Positions 52,440-64,000 of a stretch of 64,000 nucleotides of DNA are shown here, piece by piece. The stretch's first letter is position 1. Each line of letters begins with the position of its first letter. Made by a program: the position numbers and the translations under genes. The DNA is from Mimachlamys varia (lineage: Eukaryota; Mollusca; Bivalvia; Pectinida; Pectinidae): assembly GCA_947623455.1 (NCBI GenBank), contig OX392527.1, forward strand, positions 46,358,401 through 46,422,400, read 5' to 3'. The notes under the pieces are model-generated. The model did no database searches. It was given only the letters and a program-made list of their open reading frames with translations, and was not told the origin of the DNA.

Positions 52440-54045
52440 TATTAGGTAATTTGCACCTGAAGGACCCAGATTTATACATAAAACGTTCCAAAGATCTTAA
52501 TTTCCCAGCGACAGATGAGGTGAAAAGCACCTGAAAGACCCAGATTAATACATAAAACATGAAAGACCTTGATTTACAAGCTTTTCAGTGACAGATGAGG
52601 TGAAAAGCACCTGAAAGACCCAGATTTATACATAAAACATATGAAAGACCTTGATTTTCAAGCTTTTCAGTGATACAGATGGGGAAAAAGCGCCTGAAAG
52701 AACCAAATTTATGCATAAAACGTTGGAAAGACCTTGATTTTCAAGTTACACAGATGAGGTGAAAAGCACCTGAAAGACCCAGATTTGCATTTAAAACGTT
52801 CGAAAGACCTTGATTTTCAAGCTTTCCAGTGACACAGATGGGGGAAAGCGCCTGAAAGAACCAGATTTATTCTTAAAACGTTGGAAAGACCTTGATTTTC
52901 AAGCTTTCTAGTGACACAGATGAGGTGAAAAGCACCTGAAAGACCCAGATTTGCATTTAAAACGTTCGAAAGACCTTGATTTTCAAGCTTTCAAGTGACA
53001 CAAATGGGGGAAAGCGCCTGAAAGAACCAGATTTATTCCTAAAACGTTGGAAAGACCTTGATTTTCAAGCTTTCTGTGACACAGATGAGGTGAAAAGCGC
53101 CTGAAGGACCCAGATTTGCATTTAAAACGTTGGAAAGACCTTGATTTTCAAGCTTTCTAGTGACACAGATGAGGTAAAAAGCGCCTGAAGGACCCAGATT
53201 AATTCTTAAAACGTTGGAAAGACCTTGATTTTCAAGCTTTCTAGTGACACAGATGAGGTAAAAAGCTCCTGAAGGACCCAGATTTGCATTTAAAACGTTG
53301 GAAAGACCTTGATTTTCAAGCTTTCCAGTGACACAGATGGGGGGAAAGCGCCTGAAAGAACCAGATTAATTCAAAAAACGTTGGAAAGACCGTGATTTTC
53401 AAGCTTTCTAGTGACACGGATGAGGTAAAAAGCGCCTGAAGGACCCAGATTAATTCATAAAACGTTGGAAAGACCTTGATTTTCAAGCTTTCCAGTGACA
53501 CAGATGAGGTGAAAAGCGCATGAAGGACCCAGATTAATACTTAAAACGTTGGAAAGACCTTGATTTTCAAGCTTTCCAGTGACACAGATGGGGGGAAAGC
53601 GCCTGAAAGAACCAGATTAATTCATAAAACGTTGGAAAGACCTTGATTTTCAAGCTTTCTAGTGACATAGATGAGGTAAAAAGCGCCTGAAGGACCCAGA
53701 TTTGCATTTAAAACGTTGGAAAGACCTTGATTTTAAAGCTTTCTAGTGACACAGATGAGGTGAAAAGCGCCCGAATGACCCAGATTAATACTTAAAAAGT
53801 TCGAAAGACCTTGATTTTCAAGCTTTCCAGTGACACAGTTGAGGTTAAAAGCACCTTAAAACTCAGATTTGCATTTAAAACGTTTGATAGACCTTGATTT
53901 ACAAGCTTTTTAGTGACACAGATGAGGTAAAAAGCACCGTAAAGACCAAGATTAGCATTAAAAACGTTCGAATGACCTTGATTTACAACCTTATCAGTGA
54001 AACAGATTAATGCCTTAAACGTTCGAAAGACGTCGATTTACAGTG
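52440..54045. repeat. tandem array, about 84-bp unit, about 19 copies
   Basis: Unit: gacacagatgaggtgaaaag cgcctgaaggacccagattt gcatttaaaacgttggaaag accttgattttcaagctttc tagt. Two variants of the first block (gaggtgaaaag and gggggaaag) alternate in part of the array. Units are more alike in the middle (53000-53700) than at the edges. Confidence 0.9.
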
Positions 54046-54467
54046 GAGTTGAAGATCTCATTTTTTTAAATTACCTTTCAAATTAAATTTTAGCAAATAC
54101 CTTTATTTTTGACTTGTTCATACTTGTTTTGTTTTTGTTATCAGCTTAATAACTTTTTATTATTTACATGCCGTCCTCCAAATCTTCCCGTTTGAATTTG
54201 AAAGCCAGTTTCTCTTTTTCCATCTTTCTTCTTGCGCTTTCCTCCTTTCTTTTCTTCTCCTTTTAAAGAAGGCGTTTGCATGTTGTCCCCTAATTATTTT
54301 CAAACATCAAATATATAAGGTAATCATTTCTATACTTAAAAGGTCAACATGCCTGTGTTATAAACACAAAACAACACCTTTAATTTGTATCTCTGCTGCA
54401 TTATGTATTATATTTATATTTTTATTATAATTTTATTTATTTCACTGAATCCTGTCCTCAAGTTTAC

Positions 54468-54553
54468 ATCGTCGGAAACCCACTGGACACTGCACTCACG
54501 GTTGTATCCCTAACACAAACGTGAGTGCAGTGTCATGTGGGTTTCCGACGATG
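54468..54553. repeat. near-perfect hairpin (inverted repeat), 86 bp
   Basis: catcgtcggaaacccac and cactgcactcacg are mirrored by cgtgagtgcagtg and gtgggtttccgacgatg, with 4-bp mismatch bubbles and a loop of about 20 bp. A half-site (ccatcgtcggaaac) occurs near 56177. Confidence 0.8.
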
Positions 54554-54828
54554 GCAAGTTTATGACATCCTCGATAATCAGGATCACACTTACACTCTCT
54601 ACACAGCCAGTGAATGTCAAGCAATGGTAGCTTACGGCTCGTTGTTTAATTGGTCTCCGATATGAAAATCTTACCCAATCGCTAGGCTTGAGCGACACTT
54701 AATTTCCGATCTGGCCAACTTCGCCGTTACGCTGCCGCGGGATTCTTTTGGTGCAGTTAAAGGACCAAACAATGTATCCAAAATATATTAACATTAATTT
54801 TGCCGTTACACATTACTGGACGAAGAGA

Positions 54829-55434
54829 TTGTTGGGTATAGTGAGTGGCTCAGGGGATACGTTCGGTTTAGTTTTTAGTTTGTTGGGTATAGTGAGTGGC
54901 TCAGGGGATACGTTCGGTTTAGTTTTAAGTTTGTTGGGTAAAGTGAGTGGCTCTGGGGATACGTTCGGTTTAGTTTTTAGTTTGTTGGGTATAGTGAGTG
55001 GCTCAGGGGATATGTTCGGTTTAGTTTTTAGTTTGTTGGGTATAGTGAGTGGCTCAGGAGATACGTTCGGTTTAGTTTTAAGTTTGTTGGGTATAGTGAG
55101 TGGCTCAGGGGATACGTTCGGTTTAGTTTTAAGTTTGTTGGGTATAGTGAGTGGCTCAGGGGATACGTTCGGTTTAGTTTTTAGTTTGTTGGGTATAGCG
55201 AGTGGCTCAGGGGATACGTTCGGTTTAGTTTTAAGTTTGTTGGGTAAAGTGAGTGGCTCAGGGGATACGTTCGGTTTAGTTTTTAGTTTGTTGGGTATAG
55301 CGAGTGGCTCAGGGGATACGTTCGGTTTAGTTTCAAGTTTGTTGGGTATAGCGAGTGGCTCAGGGGATACGTTCGATTTAGTTTTAAGTTTGTTGGGTAA
55401 AGTGAGTGGCTCAGGGGATACGTTCGATGTGATT
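54829..55434 (+). repeat. 51-bp tandem array, 12 units, open in frame (17-residue repeat)
   Basis: Unit: ttgttgggtatagtgagtgg ctcaggggatacgttcggtt tagtttttag. The plus-strand frame from the ATG at 54748 to the TAA at 55435-55437 stays open for 229 codons; 27 residues are followed by 12 repeats of LLGIVSGSGDTFGLVFS with variants at I/K, V/A and F/L/S and a late G to D. Most unit differences change the residue, which does not suggest selection on a protein. Treated as a minisatellite, not a gene. Confidence 0.8.
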
Positions 55435-55437
55435 TAA

Positions 55438-58400
55438 AGTATCGTCAATGTTTTGATGCGAGTCTTAATGAGTATTTGTTGTTGTTAAAGGGATAACCTC
55501 CCTATACTTCTCTCATTCTAGTGATTACTAAACTATGACGACGACTGCAAAGGACGTTAAACTCACAGGACTCTGATTTGTACAACCAATTTAATACTTT
55601 TGGGGACTGAAGACCAGTTTTCGATAAAATGCCCCCCTCCCCCCACCTTCAGTCTCGTACAGTATTTATGACCAATGAAGTCGGGGCAATTTATTGAAAA
55701 TTGATATAAAGCCCCCAAAAGTATCAAATTACAACAACCTCAGCTTAAAAAGGTCTAACATTAGCTGCAACAATTTCTCAGGCCGATGTGATTAAAATAC
55801 ATCGGTCGTTTCAGCACTTCCAGCCTCTCGTAAAAATCAAGGTTATACTACCAAGACAGCTTTCTTTGGGAAGACCATCTGATGTACTGGTACACTGTAG
55901 TGCTAACGTTACGTGTCGCCTTTTTTACCAAGACGCCCGGGGATCAGAACATATGTGTTACAGCTGTATACTGACCTCAAACTATGTGTAATGTTTTCTT
56001 TATCTGCAATAAAATTCTACTTTTAATTTTCACAAATAATAACGATCGAATATCACACAATCATATATATTTGTAACCGCATAAACTACATGTTTATATC
56101 ATACAATATGAACATATGTAATACATGTATTATGTAATATCAGAGGTATTTTGTTATATGTATACATCACAATCTCCATCGTCGGAAACACACGTTACAT
56201 TTCTCTGCCGATTACATATGCATGTCCGTTAATTATCTGCATGTTTCGGCTCCTCTGTTCTTTGTTCACTGTCATATTAAGAGAGACAAGATTCCTCTTT
56301 TTCTGTGTGATTCTTGTATTTTGATTTTTTTTTATGCTCGCTTTGCAGAGAAATCGATTTTAACAATTATAAAACGAACTTCATCAGGGAATACAAACAC
56401 CAGCATTGTTTTTAAGTCGACACCTTCCTTCATCTCTTTCCTTCTCTGGCTACATCCGTTAATACAACTCGCTTCATTAACTGGGTTTAATTCGGGATAA
56501 ACCATGAAGTATGTAAAAAAAATTCAGTCATCATAACGACTGACGTCATAATAATTAACCAAGTAGATGTAATTCATAACCGTATGGGTAAGCTTGTGAT
56601 TTAATTGAAAACCAATCATAAAATTGAGAAAGTAATCGACACCATATATAAGTAGATGTGTCAGTATACTCCCGCCGACAACCAAAGGGAAACGTATTTT
56701 GTTATTTTAAACAAACCCACTGGTGGTAGGCAAGGCTCTCAAATGTCGGTCATATCATTTTACTGATAATATCAAAGTTCAATTTCGCCATCACTCTGGA
56801 AAAAATAGATGGATGGGTTACCCAATCAGAACCTGACGTGTATTACAGTTCGACGTGCAGTCAATGGCAACACTATATGCCCGTCCGTTTCATGCATAAA
56901 AATACTATAATTACATGTTTTATCACTGAGAAGGCTTTGTGTAAGATCGGTATAAACTTGTACCGATATTCTGATGCTGTTTTAAGGCAATAGGCTTAAA
57001 GATACATTTTAATCAAAGCGATCACTACGGGCGTTTACACGTCCAACATAATAAGTAATAACAAAACATGCACAGGGTTAGTTAAGAATTGAACAACATG
57101 CACATTTAACGGGGAACGATACAATGATAAAAAAATGTGATAGGTATAATGTCTAACAAAGTTGTCAATATATAACATGTGTAACGGAGAATACCTTGTA
57201 AACTACGATGTTTTCGTTCCAAATTGGATTGAAATAATGGAGCTCGATGCAAACACAAAGTACGTAAAACAGGTCGTCGTGACCTACATTGTATATATAT
57301 AGGAACATGTACATGTATACACATACAAAGCGAAAGTGTCATGTGGACGGATCACAGACGGGACAGGACGGCGGAAAGGAGGGTCCGTTTCCTGTTGAAT
57401 TGGAGACACCAACTTTTCATCACTTCGAGCTCAATTCTACTTTATTGGTGTTTTTTCGCTTGTCTAATGTCTATACAACTTATACACAAATCAGTAAGTA
57501 TAGAAAAAAAAAAAATTCTCTTCATGTTCACAAACAACAACAGACCCGATACTTTGGTTGATGTAACTTACGACACGGATTTACTTACCACTGGGATTCT
57601 TCAATATCTAGTAATACAAGACACGCATACAGGAACAGCATCTCTGACGTCATCACAGCATTAAAAAAATCGTCACTGTGGCGAGAACACGGAACAATGG
57701 TACCTGTATTAATTTCCGACACGAAAATCGACGAACCGTAATTTGACCCTCCCCATTGCAGCCTTGACGTACGAGCTCGAGAGTTACATTGTGTGTGTAG
57801 GGGGGGGGGGCATTTTTATCGAAAATTGATCTAAACCTCCAAAAATGTGAAATTACTCTGGGCAACTTAGTTTGGGTCCAAAACTAGCTGTAACAAATTA
57901 TCAGGTCCCTGTGTGGCATCTACAGCTATGATTTGGGTGCTTTTTGAGGAGGTAACAAATTTTGGTGAAGGAAAGCCGGAGTACCCAGCGAAAAATCACC
58001 AACCTGCGGCCAGCATACTGCACCAGTTTATATGGCTGGTCACAAGATTCGATACTATAAAATGTTCACGATTTTATGTACACTATTCGTAGCATTATTT
58101 CAGTGCACATGTGCCCGAAAATTGGTTACAACTAGTTTTGGTCTTGAACTAATGTTTTAAGAGTAAAAATGCCACCCAAACGGTCTAACATACCGAAAGG
58201 AAGAATACAATTTTGTGAATATCCATCTTCCCAATGGTACCATATGCAAGCATTATTTCGTATTGTCCGAAGTATATCTGGCGGTCTGATATATACGGTC
58301 CGATATCGATATCGGACTTTTAGTAATCCCAATATTAAGCTAACCAGATAGTCCGAACCCTTAGGACTGAATTTTATACAACAAACAGAAATGTGATTTT

Positions 58401-61099
58401 GATCGAGGAAGTTAGGTGGGGTCGAGTATTCCACGACACGAACCTTTTGGTATGATTCTCGAGTCCAAAACTAGCTGCGACAAGTTTGCGGGCAGCTGTG
58501 TGAATGTCCCTTTCTCGTTCTCTAGTCATCATACAGGAAAGTTTTCTATATTTATTTTTAGTGTTTCTGTAAAGGACAAAACAGCTGTATATAATGTATT
58601 TTAACTTATTTCGGCATAAGTACATATTGTTTCTAATACATGAAGATGTACATACACATGTTAAATCACCTCTCGGTGTTTCCTTCATTCTTCAAAACAT
58701 CAAAATGAAATTCTATACGACTGTTCAGACTGAAGAAAGCTAACCGTATTTATTATAAAGTACGTCCGTTCCATGTGTTCCGTCAGGCTCTCTGGATACA
58801 TTTTAAAACGATCTGAAATTAATCTGATACACGCTTCCCTCCTCAGCTTTTAGTTATTGTATCAATCACATATTTGCGCAAGAAGTCCCGTTTTGGATTT
58901 TTTATTAATTAAATTCATTTTGAAAAGTGTTGCTCTTTGGCTTGAAACTGTTGGTGCCCCTCGTCCGTTTTTGATGAAAATGGATCTGGTGTTAGACAAG
59001 GTTTTCCAATGTCGGTCATATCATTTTACTAAACTTTTTAAAATTAAATTTTGCCATCACTCGAGTTATCATATACCATTTTACTAAAAAAAAAATGAAG
59101 TTCACATTTTGCCATCACTCTGGAAAAAAAACTATGGAAACGTTGCTATTCACGAGATGCTGGAAACGACCGACACATATGTGTGTGTGTGTGTGTGGGA
59201 GGGGGGGGGGGGGGTAACCATGCACAGGGGCCTGGTAATTCTCGTAAACTTATCTAAAGCCCCCAAAAGTATCAAATTGGCTCTACATTAGCCCCTGTGA
59301 GCAATAGCAATCCTTCCACAAATGTTGTCGCAGAGGCGCGCAGTCCTCTTAGATGAAGTTTGCAACGCACTAGAGTGACTATATAGTCTTGTAAAATGAC
59401 CATAATCTCGGGCTTCAGATTCTATTCAGTTAGTTATTAGGCCTTATGAAAATAGCGAGCTGGGTATTTGCCAAAGCTATATTTGGACCTAAACCATTAG
59501 TTGGGTTGCATTTTGGTGGGGGTATTACTGGAAACAATTATTAATATATTATTTATACACAATACAGTTTAGATCCAAATACAGCTGTAACAAACATCAG
59601 GTCCCTGTGTTTTAGAAGGCCCCCCATCACCTGGATAGGTTCTAACGTCTCCCCAAAAATTAATGCAAAAGTCACTTTTTACCGAAACAATACCGAACAG
59701 GCAAAGACCCCAGTGGGAAAAGGTGAAGTTGATATATTTTAGCATGTCTGCTTCATGTTGCCACTTATACTATGAAATAAATGAAACACAAAATTTCTTG
59801 TAGACTACATATTCACTTACCTTAATTTTTATAGCAAATGCTAATCAAGAAAGGAGGTGAAGTAACGCCACAAGACGATATATACAAGGGGTCCCGGGAT
59901 ACATACAGAATGTCCGCGCGTGACCTACACATGCACGCACGTTCCCGAGTTTACCTGTCAACAACTCCAGTCTCGCCCCTCACGTGCAGCGTTCGTATAT
60001 GAATAGAAAACATGATTCACTCGTTCTCATAATCAACGCGGTAGTGGAACAAAAAATTCAGTATCTGAAAATAGTTTTATCATATTAATTTTTTTTGTAT
60101 TTAACACAATGATTGTTTATTTCGTTATAGACAAATATCAGACGTATATCAAATAAAGTGCAAGTGTTTTTTTTACACGTGGATGTCGGTATCTCTGTCT
60201 GTAATGAGCATGTAGAAGGTAGGGTAACAATACATTGGAAGAATGGGGCATTGATGGAGTGGAATGGGCAGCAATATATAGGTGGGGGGGGGGGGGGTAA
60301 CAATGGCAGGGAAGGTACATTGTATAAGCAAGTCGAAACGGGGGACAGGCCTGCTGGAGTACGTGGTGGGCAGAATGGACGAAGCATGGTAAACTAGACG
60401 AGGGAAAGGACATGGGAATCTTAAATACCGATAGTCCGAGTTTCCTCGATCTGTCCCTGACACTATATGACATAGATCGTCGGCTAAAGTATATAATCTC
60501 AACCTAATGAAATGAATAAACATGGGCGTATTGAAATGCTTCGAACAATGAATACTTACAATAATGCACACCTAGGCATATATCGGCAATAGATGAATAT
60601 TGAATCAAAAACACTGCGAACACATCCTACTGTGAAGAATTCCCCTAGCGGATTTTTCTATTAGTTGTATGGTGCATGTGAGCATTCGTCACCGTTCAAC
60701 GTAATTACGTACGCGTATTCCTGCTTCCACTCGGTAGATAGTCTCTGATGTGCTAATTTTGTGCCTTTACGTTTGTGAACAGGTAAACACAGTCCCTATG
60801 TGATTTGGTAAACTTCTAGTTGTTCTGTTTATCAAAAAAGTGAAATTTCAGACAAACAGAACTACATATGTAAAATTGTATATGCCATTAACTGTTTTAA
60901 AGATTTGTATCTGGAGTTTTTGAAAGAGTTATGAAGGACCAACTGGGAAAATATTTTACCAACATTATTTAATTCTTCCAACCAGGTCTTTTTATGCCAA
61001 TCGACCCTTTTGAGACTATATTTAATTTTTGTAGCCGAGGATTGGCGTAATAAGGCCTTACGAGTATCTCGCTGCCATGCATGATACTGATGTACCACA
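55438..61099. other. gene-poor region with nested fragments of a fold-back family
   Basis: No gene supported. Fragments of one repeat family recur near 55600-55780, 57790-57920, 58370-58500, 59190-59300 and 59570-59610 (aaaattgatctaaa, poly-C/G run, agctgtaacaaat, caggtccctgtg). A second duplicated segment pairs 56735-56810 with 59005-59130 (aatgtcggtcatatcatttt; gccatcactctggaaaaaa). Poly-G runs occur near 57800, 59200 and 60283. Confidence 0.5.
57948..58035 (-). mobile_element. SINE Meta-block fragment
   Basis: Contains ggtgaaggaaagccggagta and cccagcgaaaaatcacc, matching the inverted Meta-like block in the complete SINEs. Head and tail are lost. Confidence 0.45.
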
Positions 61100-61655
61100 G
61101 GCACCTGAGAATTGTTACAGCTAGTTTTGAAACTAAAAACGTATTTAGAGTAGTTTAACTCTTTTAGGGGGTTTAGATCAATTTTCGATAAAAATACCCC
61201 CCCCCCCCCACCAATGGTCATAGCTATAGGCTTCCAAAGAAAGCGAAAGGCTATAGTTAGGCTAGCGCGTGAGGTGACGTCAATAGTCTGAAACACGGAA
61301 ATTTTGCATGTTTTTGGAGGAAATGGAGATAATCCCCACGGAAGGAGAATACAATAGACGTGCATTTAGGAGGTTTATAAAATAAAAAATAGCAATCTTT
61401 CCAACGGTAATGTAGCAATCGTTTTTTTCGTACCTCAACTAGAAATGCGATTTTTGATGTAAGAAGGTATACGTAGGTGGGGTCGATTTTCGACCTCGAA
61501 AGCTTTCCATCCTTTAGCCTTTATGACCATTGAGGGGCATTTTTGTCGAAAATTGATCTAAATCCGTTAAAAGAGTAAAATTACTCTAAACACCTCAGTT
61601 TAGGTCCAAAACAAGCTGTAACAAATCCACATGTCCCTGTGTGATGTACCGGTCT
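61100..61655. mobile_element. fold-back element with about 130-bp inverted arms
   Basis: Left arm: gagaattgttacagctagtt, aactctttta, ggtttagatcaattttcgat, then a C-run and ccaatggtcata. Right arm is the inverse: tatgaccattgagggg, tcgaaaattgatctaaat, taaaagagtaaaattactct, gctgtaacaaatcc. No ORF. A related element lies at 61765-61998. Confidence 0.65.
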
Positions 61656-61764
61656 ACGGTGTTCTTCACGAACCGCTTCTTGCCATGTCTCCGATCCTCT
61701 GATGAGGCTTCAGCGGAAATCGTCCAATGAAGTGCTGCTCCAGGACCTTATAAGGAAAGAGCAC

Positions 61765-61998
61765 GGGGTCCGATAATTTGTTCAGCTAATTTTGAGCATG
61801 CAGTTTTAGTTTTGAGGGGTTTAGATCAATTTTCAATAAATAAAATACCCCCCCCCCCCCCCGATGGTATACTAGTAGCTATAGTGATATGACCATTGAG
61901 GGGACGTTTAATCTAAAGCCATTAAAAGTGTATAACTGTCCTTACGACCTTGGTTTAGGTATAGAAACAGCTGTAACAAAGTATGATGCTCCTACATG
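61765..61998. mobile_element. second, smaller fold-back element of the same family
   Basis: Starts ataatttgttcagctaattt and ggtttagatcaattttcaat, and ends tctaaagccattaaaagtgt and cagctgtaacaaag; a C-run and gatggtata lie between. Confidence 0.5.
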
Positions 61999-62430
61999 TA
62001 CATTATACACAAAAATGTATGCCAAGGAGTGCACCTTAGTCAGGCTTAGGTATTACATTCGGTGCTCATCATCAAAGGGCTTTAGTACTAGCTATAGTTG
62101 AACACAGGGACGTTGATATGTTACAATAACTAATAATTATATATAAATATATAATGTATGTATAAAATGTAAGGGAGGGCTGGGGGTTGGATATATAAAG
62201 ACAACACATATCAACCCCCATACATTACTATTGTGACATGTCCCTGTGCGTTGACGTTAACGCTTATTACACTTGCGATATGAATTCGAAAAACCTCCAA
62301 ATATTTCAGACACAGACGACGAACTTCTGACTTGAAATATGACAAACAGGCAAAGTCTTACCAGAATACGTTACAGACACTCATACAGCTTTAAGGCTAT
62401 TTTCGTGTTTTTGTCGTCCCGTTCATATAC

Positions 62431-63612
62431 AAGAGGCCCGGGCCAATGGGCCTGCATCGCTCACCTGGTATCAATCTCTGACTTGTATTATAGTGCAACC
62501 CTGAAGTCCCCTAAAATCTTTTACTGTCAGACATTTAGAAGAACATGTTAAGATTTAAACATATTTTACCCCTGTGACCTTATAAGACAACATCATTTTC
62601 ATTTTCAAATTTTGTTTGGCTTCATCCCAGGACGCTACCAGCCACATATCATGTCTCTAGGCATTTAGGTTTATCAGAAGAAGTCGCTCAAGCTTTTAAC
62701 CGATTTGACCACTGTGACCTTTAATATGGGTCAAGCTCATTTCTTTTCGCAAATTTTTTCGGGCTTCATCAAAGGAACCTTTCAGCCAAATATCATGCTT
62801 CTAGGTCTTTTGGTACTTCGGAAGAAGTCGTTTGAATGTTTTAACAGATTTGACCCCTGTTACCTTGAATATACGTCAAGGTCATTTCTTCTCGCAAACT
62901 TTGTCGGGCTTCATCCAAGGAACTTTTCAGCCAAATACCATGTTTCTAGGGCTTTTGGTATTTCAGAAGAAGTCGTTTAAAGGTTTTAACAGATTTGACC
63001 TTGACTATAGGTCAAGCTCATTTCTTTTCTTAAACTTTGTACGGCTTCATCCAAGGAACCTTTCAGCCAAATATCATGTTTTTAGGGCTTTTGGTATTTC
63101 AGAAGAAGTCGTTTAAAGATTTTAACAGATTTGACCCTTGTGACCTTGAATATAGATCAAGGTCATTTCTTTTCGTAAACTTTGTTGGGCTTCATCCAAG
63201 GAACTTTTCAGCCAAATATCATACTATTTGGGAATTTGGTTTATTAGAAGAAGTCATTTAAAGGCTAAAATAGATTTAACTTCTCTGTGACCTTGAATAT
63301 GAGTCAAGGTCGTTTCATTTTGCAAACTTTATTTAGCTTTATCAAATATGAGGTCTCTATGCCTGACGGTATTTTTAAAGAAGTTGTTTGAAGGTTTTGA
63401 AATTTTTGACCCCTGTGACCTTGAAATTAGGTCAAAGTGATTTTTTTTCTCGCAAAGTTTGTTCAGCTCCCTCCAAGAAAGCTACCAGCCAAATTTCATG
63501 TCACTAGGCCTTTCAGTATTTTAGAAGAAATCGTTTAAAGGAAAAAGTTGACGGACGCAGGACGGACGGACGACGGATGCTGCACATCACAACAGGCCAG
63601 GTGAGCTAAAAA
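62431..63612. mobile_element. dispersed element with about six 140-bp internal repeats (aagaggccc family, copy 2)
   Basis: Ends: aagaggcccgggccaatggg cctgcatcgctcacctgg at the left and ggccaggtgagctaaaaatg at the right, with gctcacctgg inverted against ccaggtgagc. Internal units begin (ga)tttgacc near 62703, 62849, 62993, 63129, 63270 and 63407 and share ggtcatttcttttcgcaaac, ttcatccaaggaac and cagccaaatatcatg. Just before the right end is gacggacgcaggacggacgg. Small ORFs (for example 62832-63116) span the repeats and are not genes. Confidence 0.7.
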
Positions 63613-64000
63613 TGACTCAAAGTTAGATTTCCTAGCCCCCACCCCTCACATGAACATTTCGATAAATGCTAATCAATTTCCCAATTATCTATCAACATGC
63701 CTCACTGTCGTCAACCTTTTATTTGTATAATATGCATTCATGTACAATGAAATATGGTAATAAGGAATCCCTTCTTCCTTTATTTGAAAGTAACTCCACA
63801 GCTTTAGACCATATTTGATTTGAAATTGTTTATCCTTACTGAAGGAGTGGTATTTAAAAAAAAAAAATTCCCTCCCCTATATACTACTTGTTATCATCCT
63901 TCTGCTACATAGAGGTCACGTGGGCCCGAGGTTTTGTGTACAGCTATTTTAGGACCCCAAGTTAGTTTTTCAGTTATTTTTTTCACTCCAGTGCTAGGGG
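63613..64000. other. window end, nothing recognised
   Basis: AT-rich sequence with homopolymer runs; no gene or repeat that I can support. Confidence 0.4.

Noticed and set aside
57289..57664. Two overlapping plus-strand ORFs of 90 and 107 codons
   Set aside because: Different frames over the same AT-rich stretch, no domain, no codon-use signal that I can see.
60138..60571. Overlapping minus-strand ORFs of 100-132 codons, proline-rich
   Set aside because: Open in several frames around a poly-G/poly-C run, low complexity, no recognisable motif or splice context.
62705..63261. Three overlapping ORFs with repeated FxGTFQPN and FGISEEV-like pieces
   Set aside because: They translate the 140-bp internal repeats of a transposable element in different frames; no conserved domain.

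Overview
The window looks like nuclear DNA of an animal, most probably a bivalve mollusc. This is an inference from intron-rich, AT-rich gene structure, tRNA-derived SINEs with a Meta-domain-like body, and repeat families I associate with oyster, scallop and mussel genomes. No species is claimed. Three complete spliced genes can be reconstructed. Two encode GH29 alpha-L-fucosidases, each with eight coding exons of nearly identical length and phase: one on + (1536-8595) and one on - (25806-17257), arranged tail to tail. The third encodes POLR3D/RPC4, a subunit of RNA polymerase III, on + (28991-45474, nine coding exons, 393 aa).

Layout. 0-1.5 kb: a SINE and two phase-compatible candidate exons of an unidentified minus-strand gene lying head to head with fucosidase 1. 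1.5-8.6 kb: fucosidase 1, with small MITEs in its introns. 8.6-17.3 kb: intergenic, with inverted-repeat elements including a TTAA-flanked piggyBac-like MITE and an old copy of a ZAD-carrying element. 17.3-25.8 kb: fucosidase 2, with a 2-kb minisatellite in intron 1 and a duplicated splice donor at exon 5. 25.8-29 kb: a Harbinger-like non-autonomous element. 29-45.5 kb: POLR3D, whose 11.7-kb first intron holds a 1.4-kb minisatellite, a decayed antisense tandem array of protein-kinase-like exons, a 3.4-kb hAT transposon (8-bp target duplication, broken transposase) and a young 723-bp Mutator-like element. That element has 80-bp terminal inverted repeats and a 9-bp target duplication, and carries an intact 109-codon ORF resembling a ZAD zinc-finger domain. 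45.5-64 kb: no convincing host gene; minisatellites, fold-back elements, a 5'-truncated LINE, an 84-bp tandem array, a 51-bp tandem array that is open in one frame, and a 1.2-kb element built from about six 140-bp repeats.

The fucosidases would hydrolyse alpha-L-fucose from glycoconjugates in the lysosome or secreted fluids. POLR3D is a housekeeping transcription factor subunit. The two loci appear functionally unrelated. The most unusual feature is the Pack-MULE-like element at 37805-38527 and its degenerate relative near 15.3-15.75 kb.
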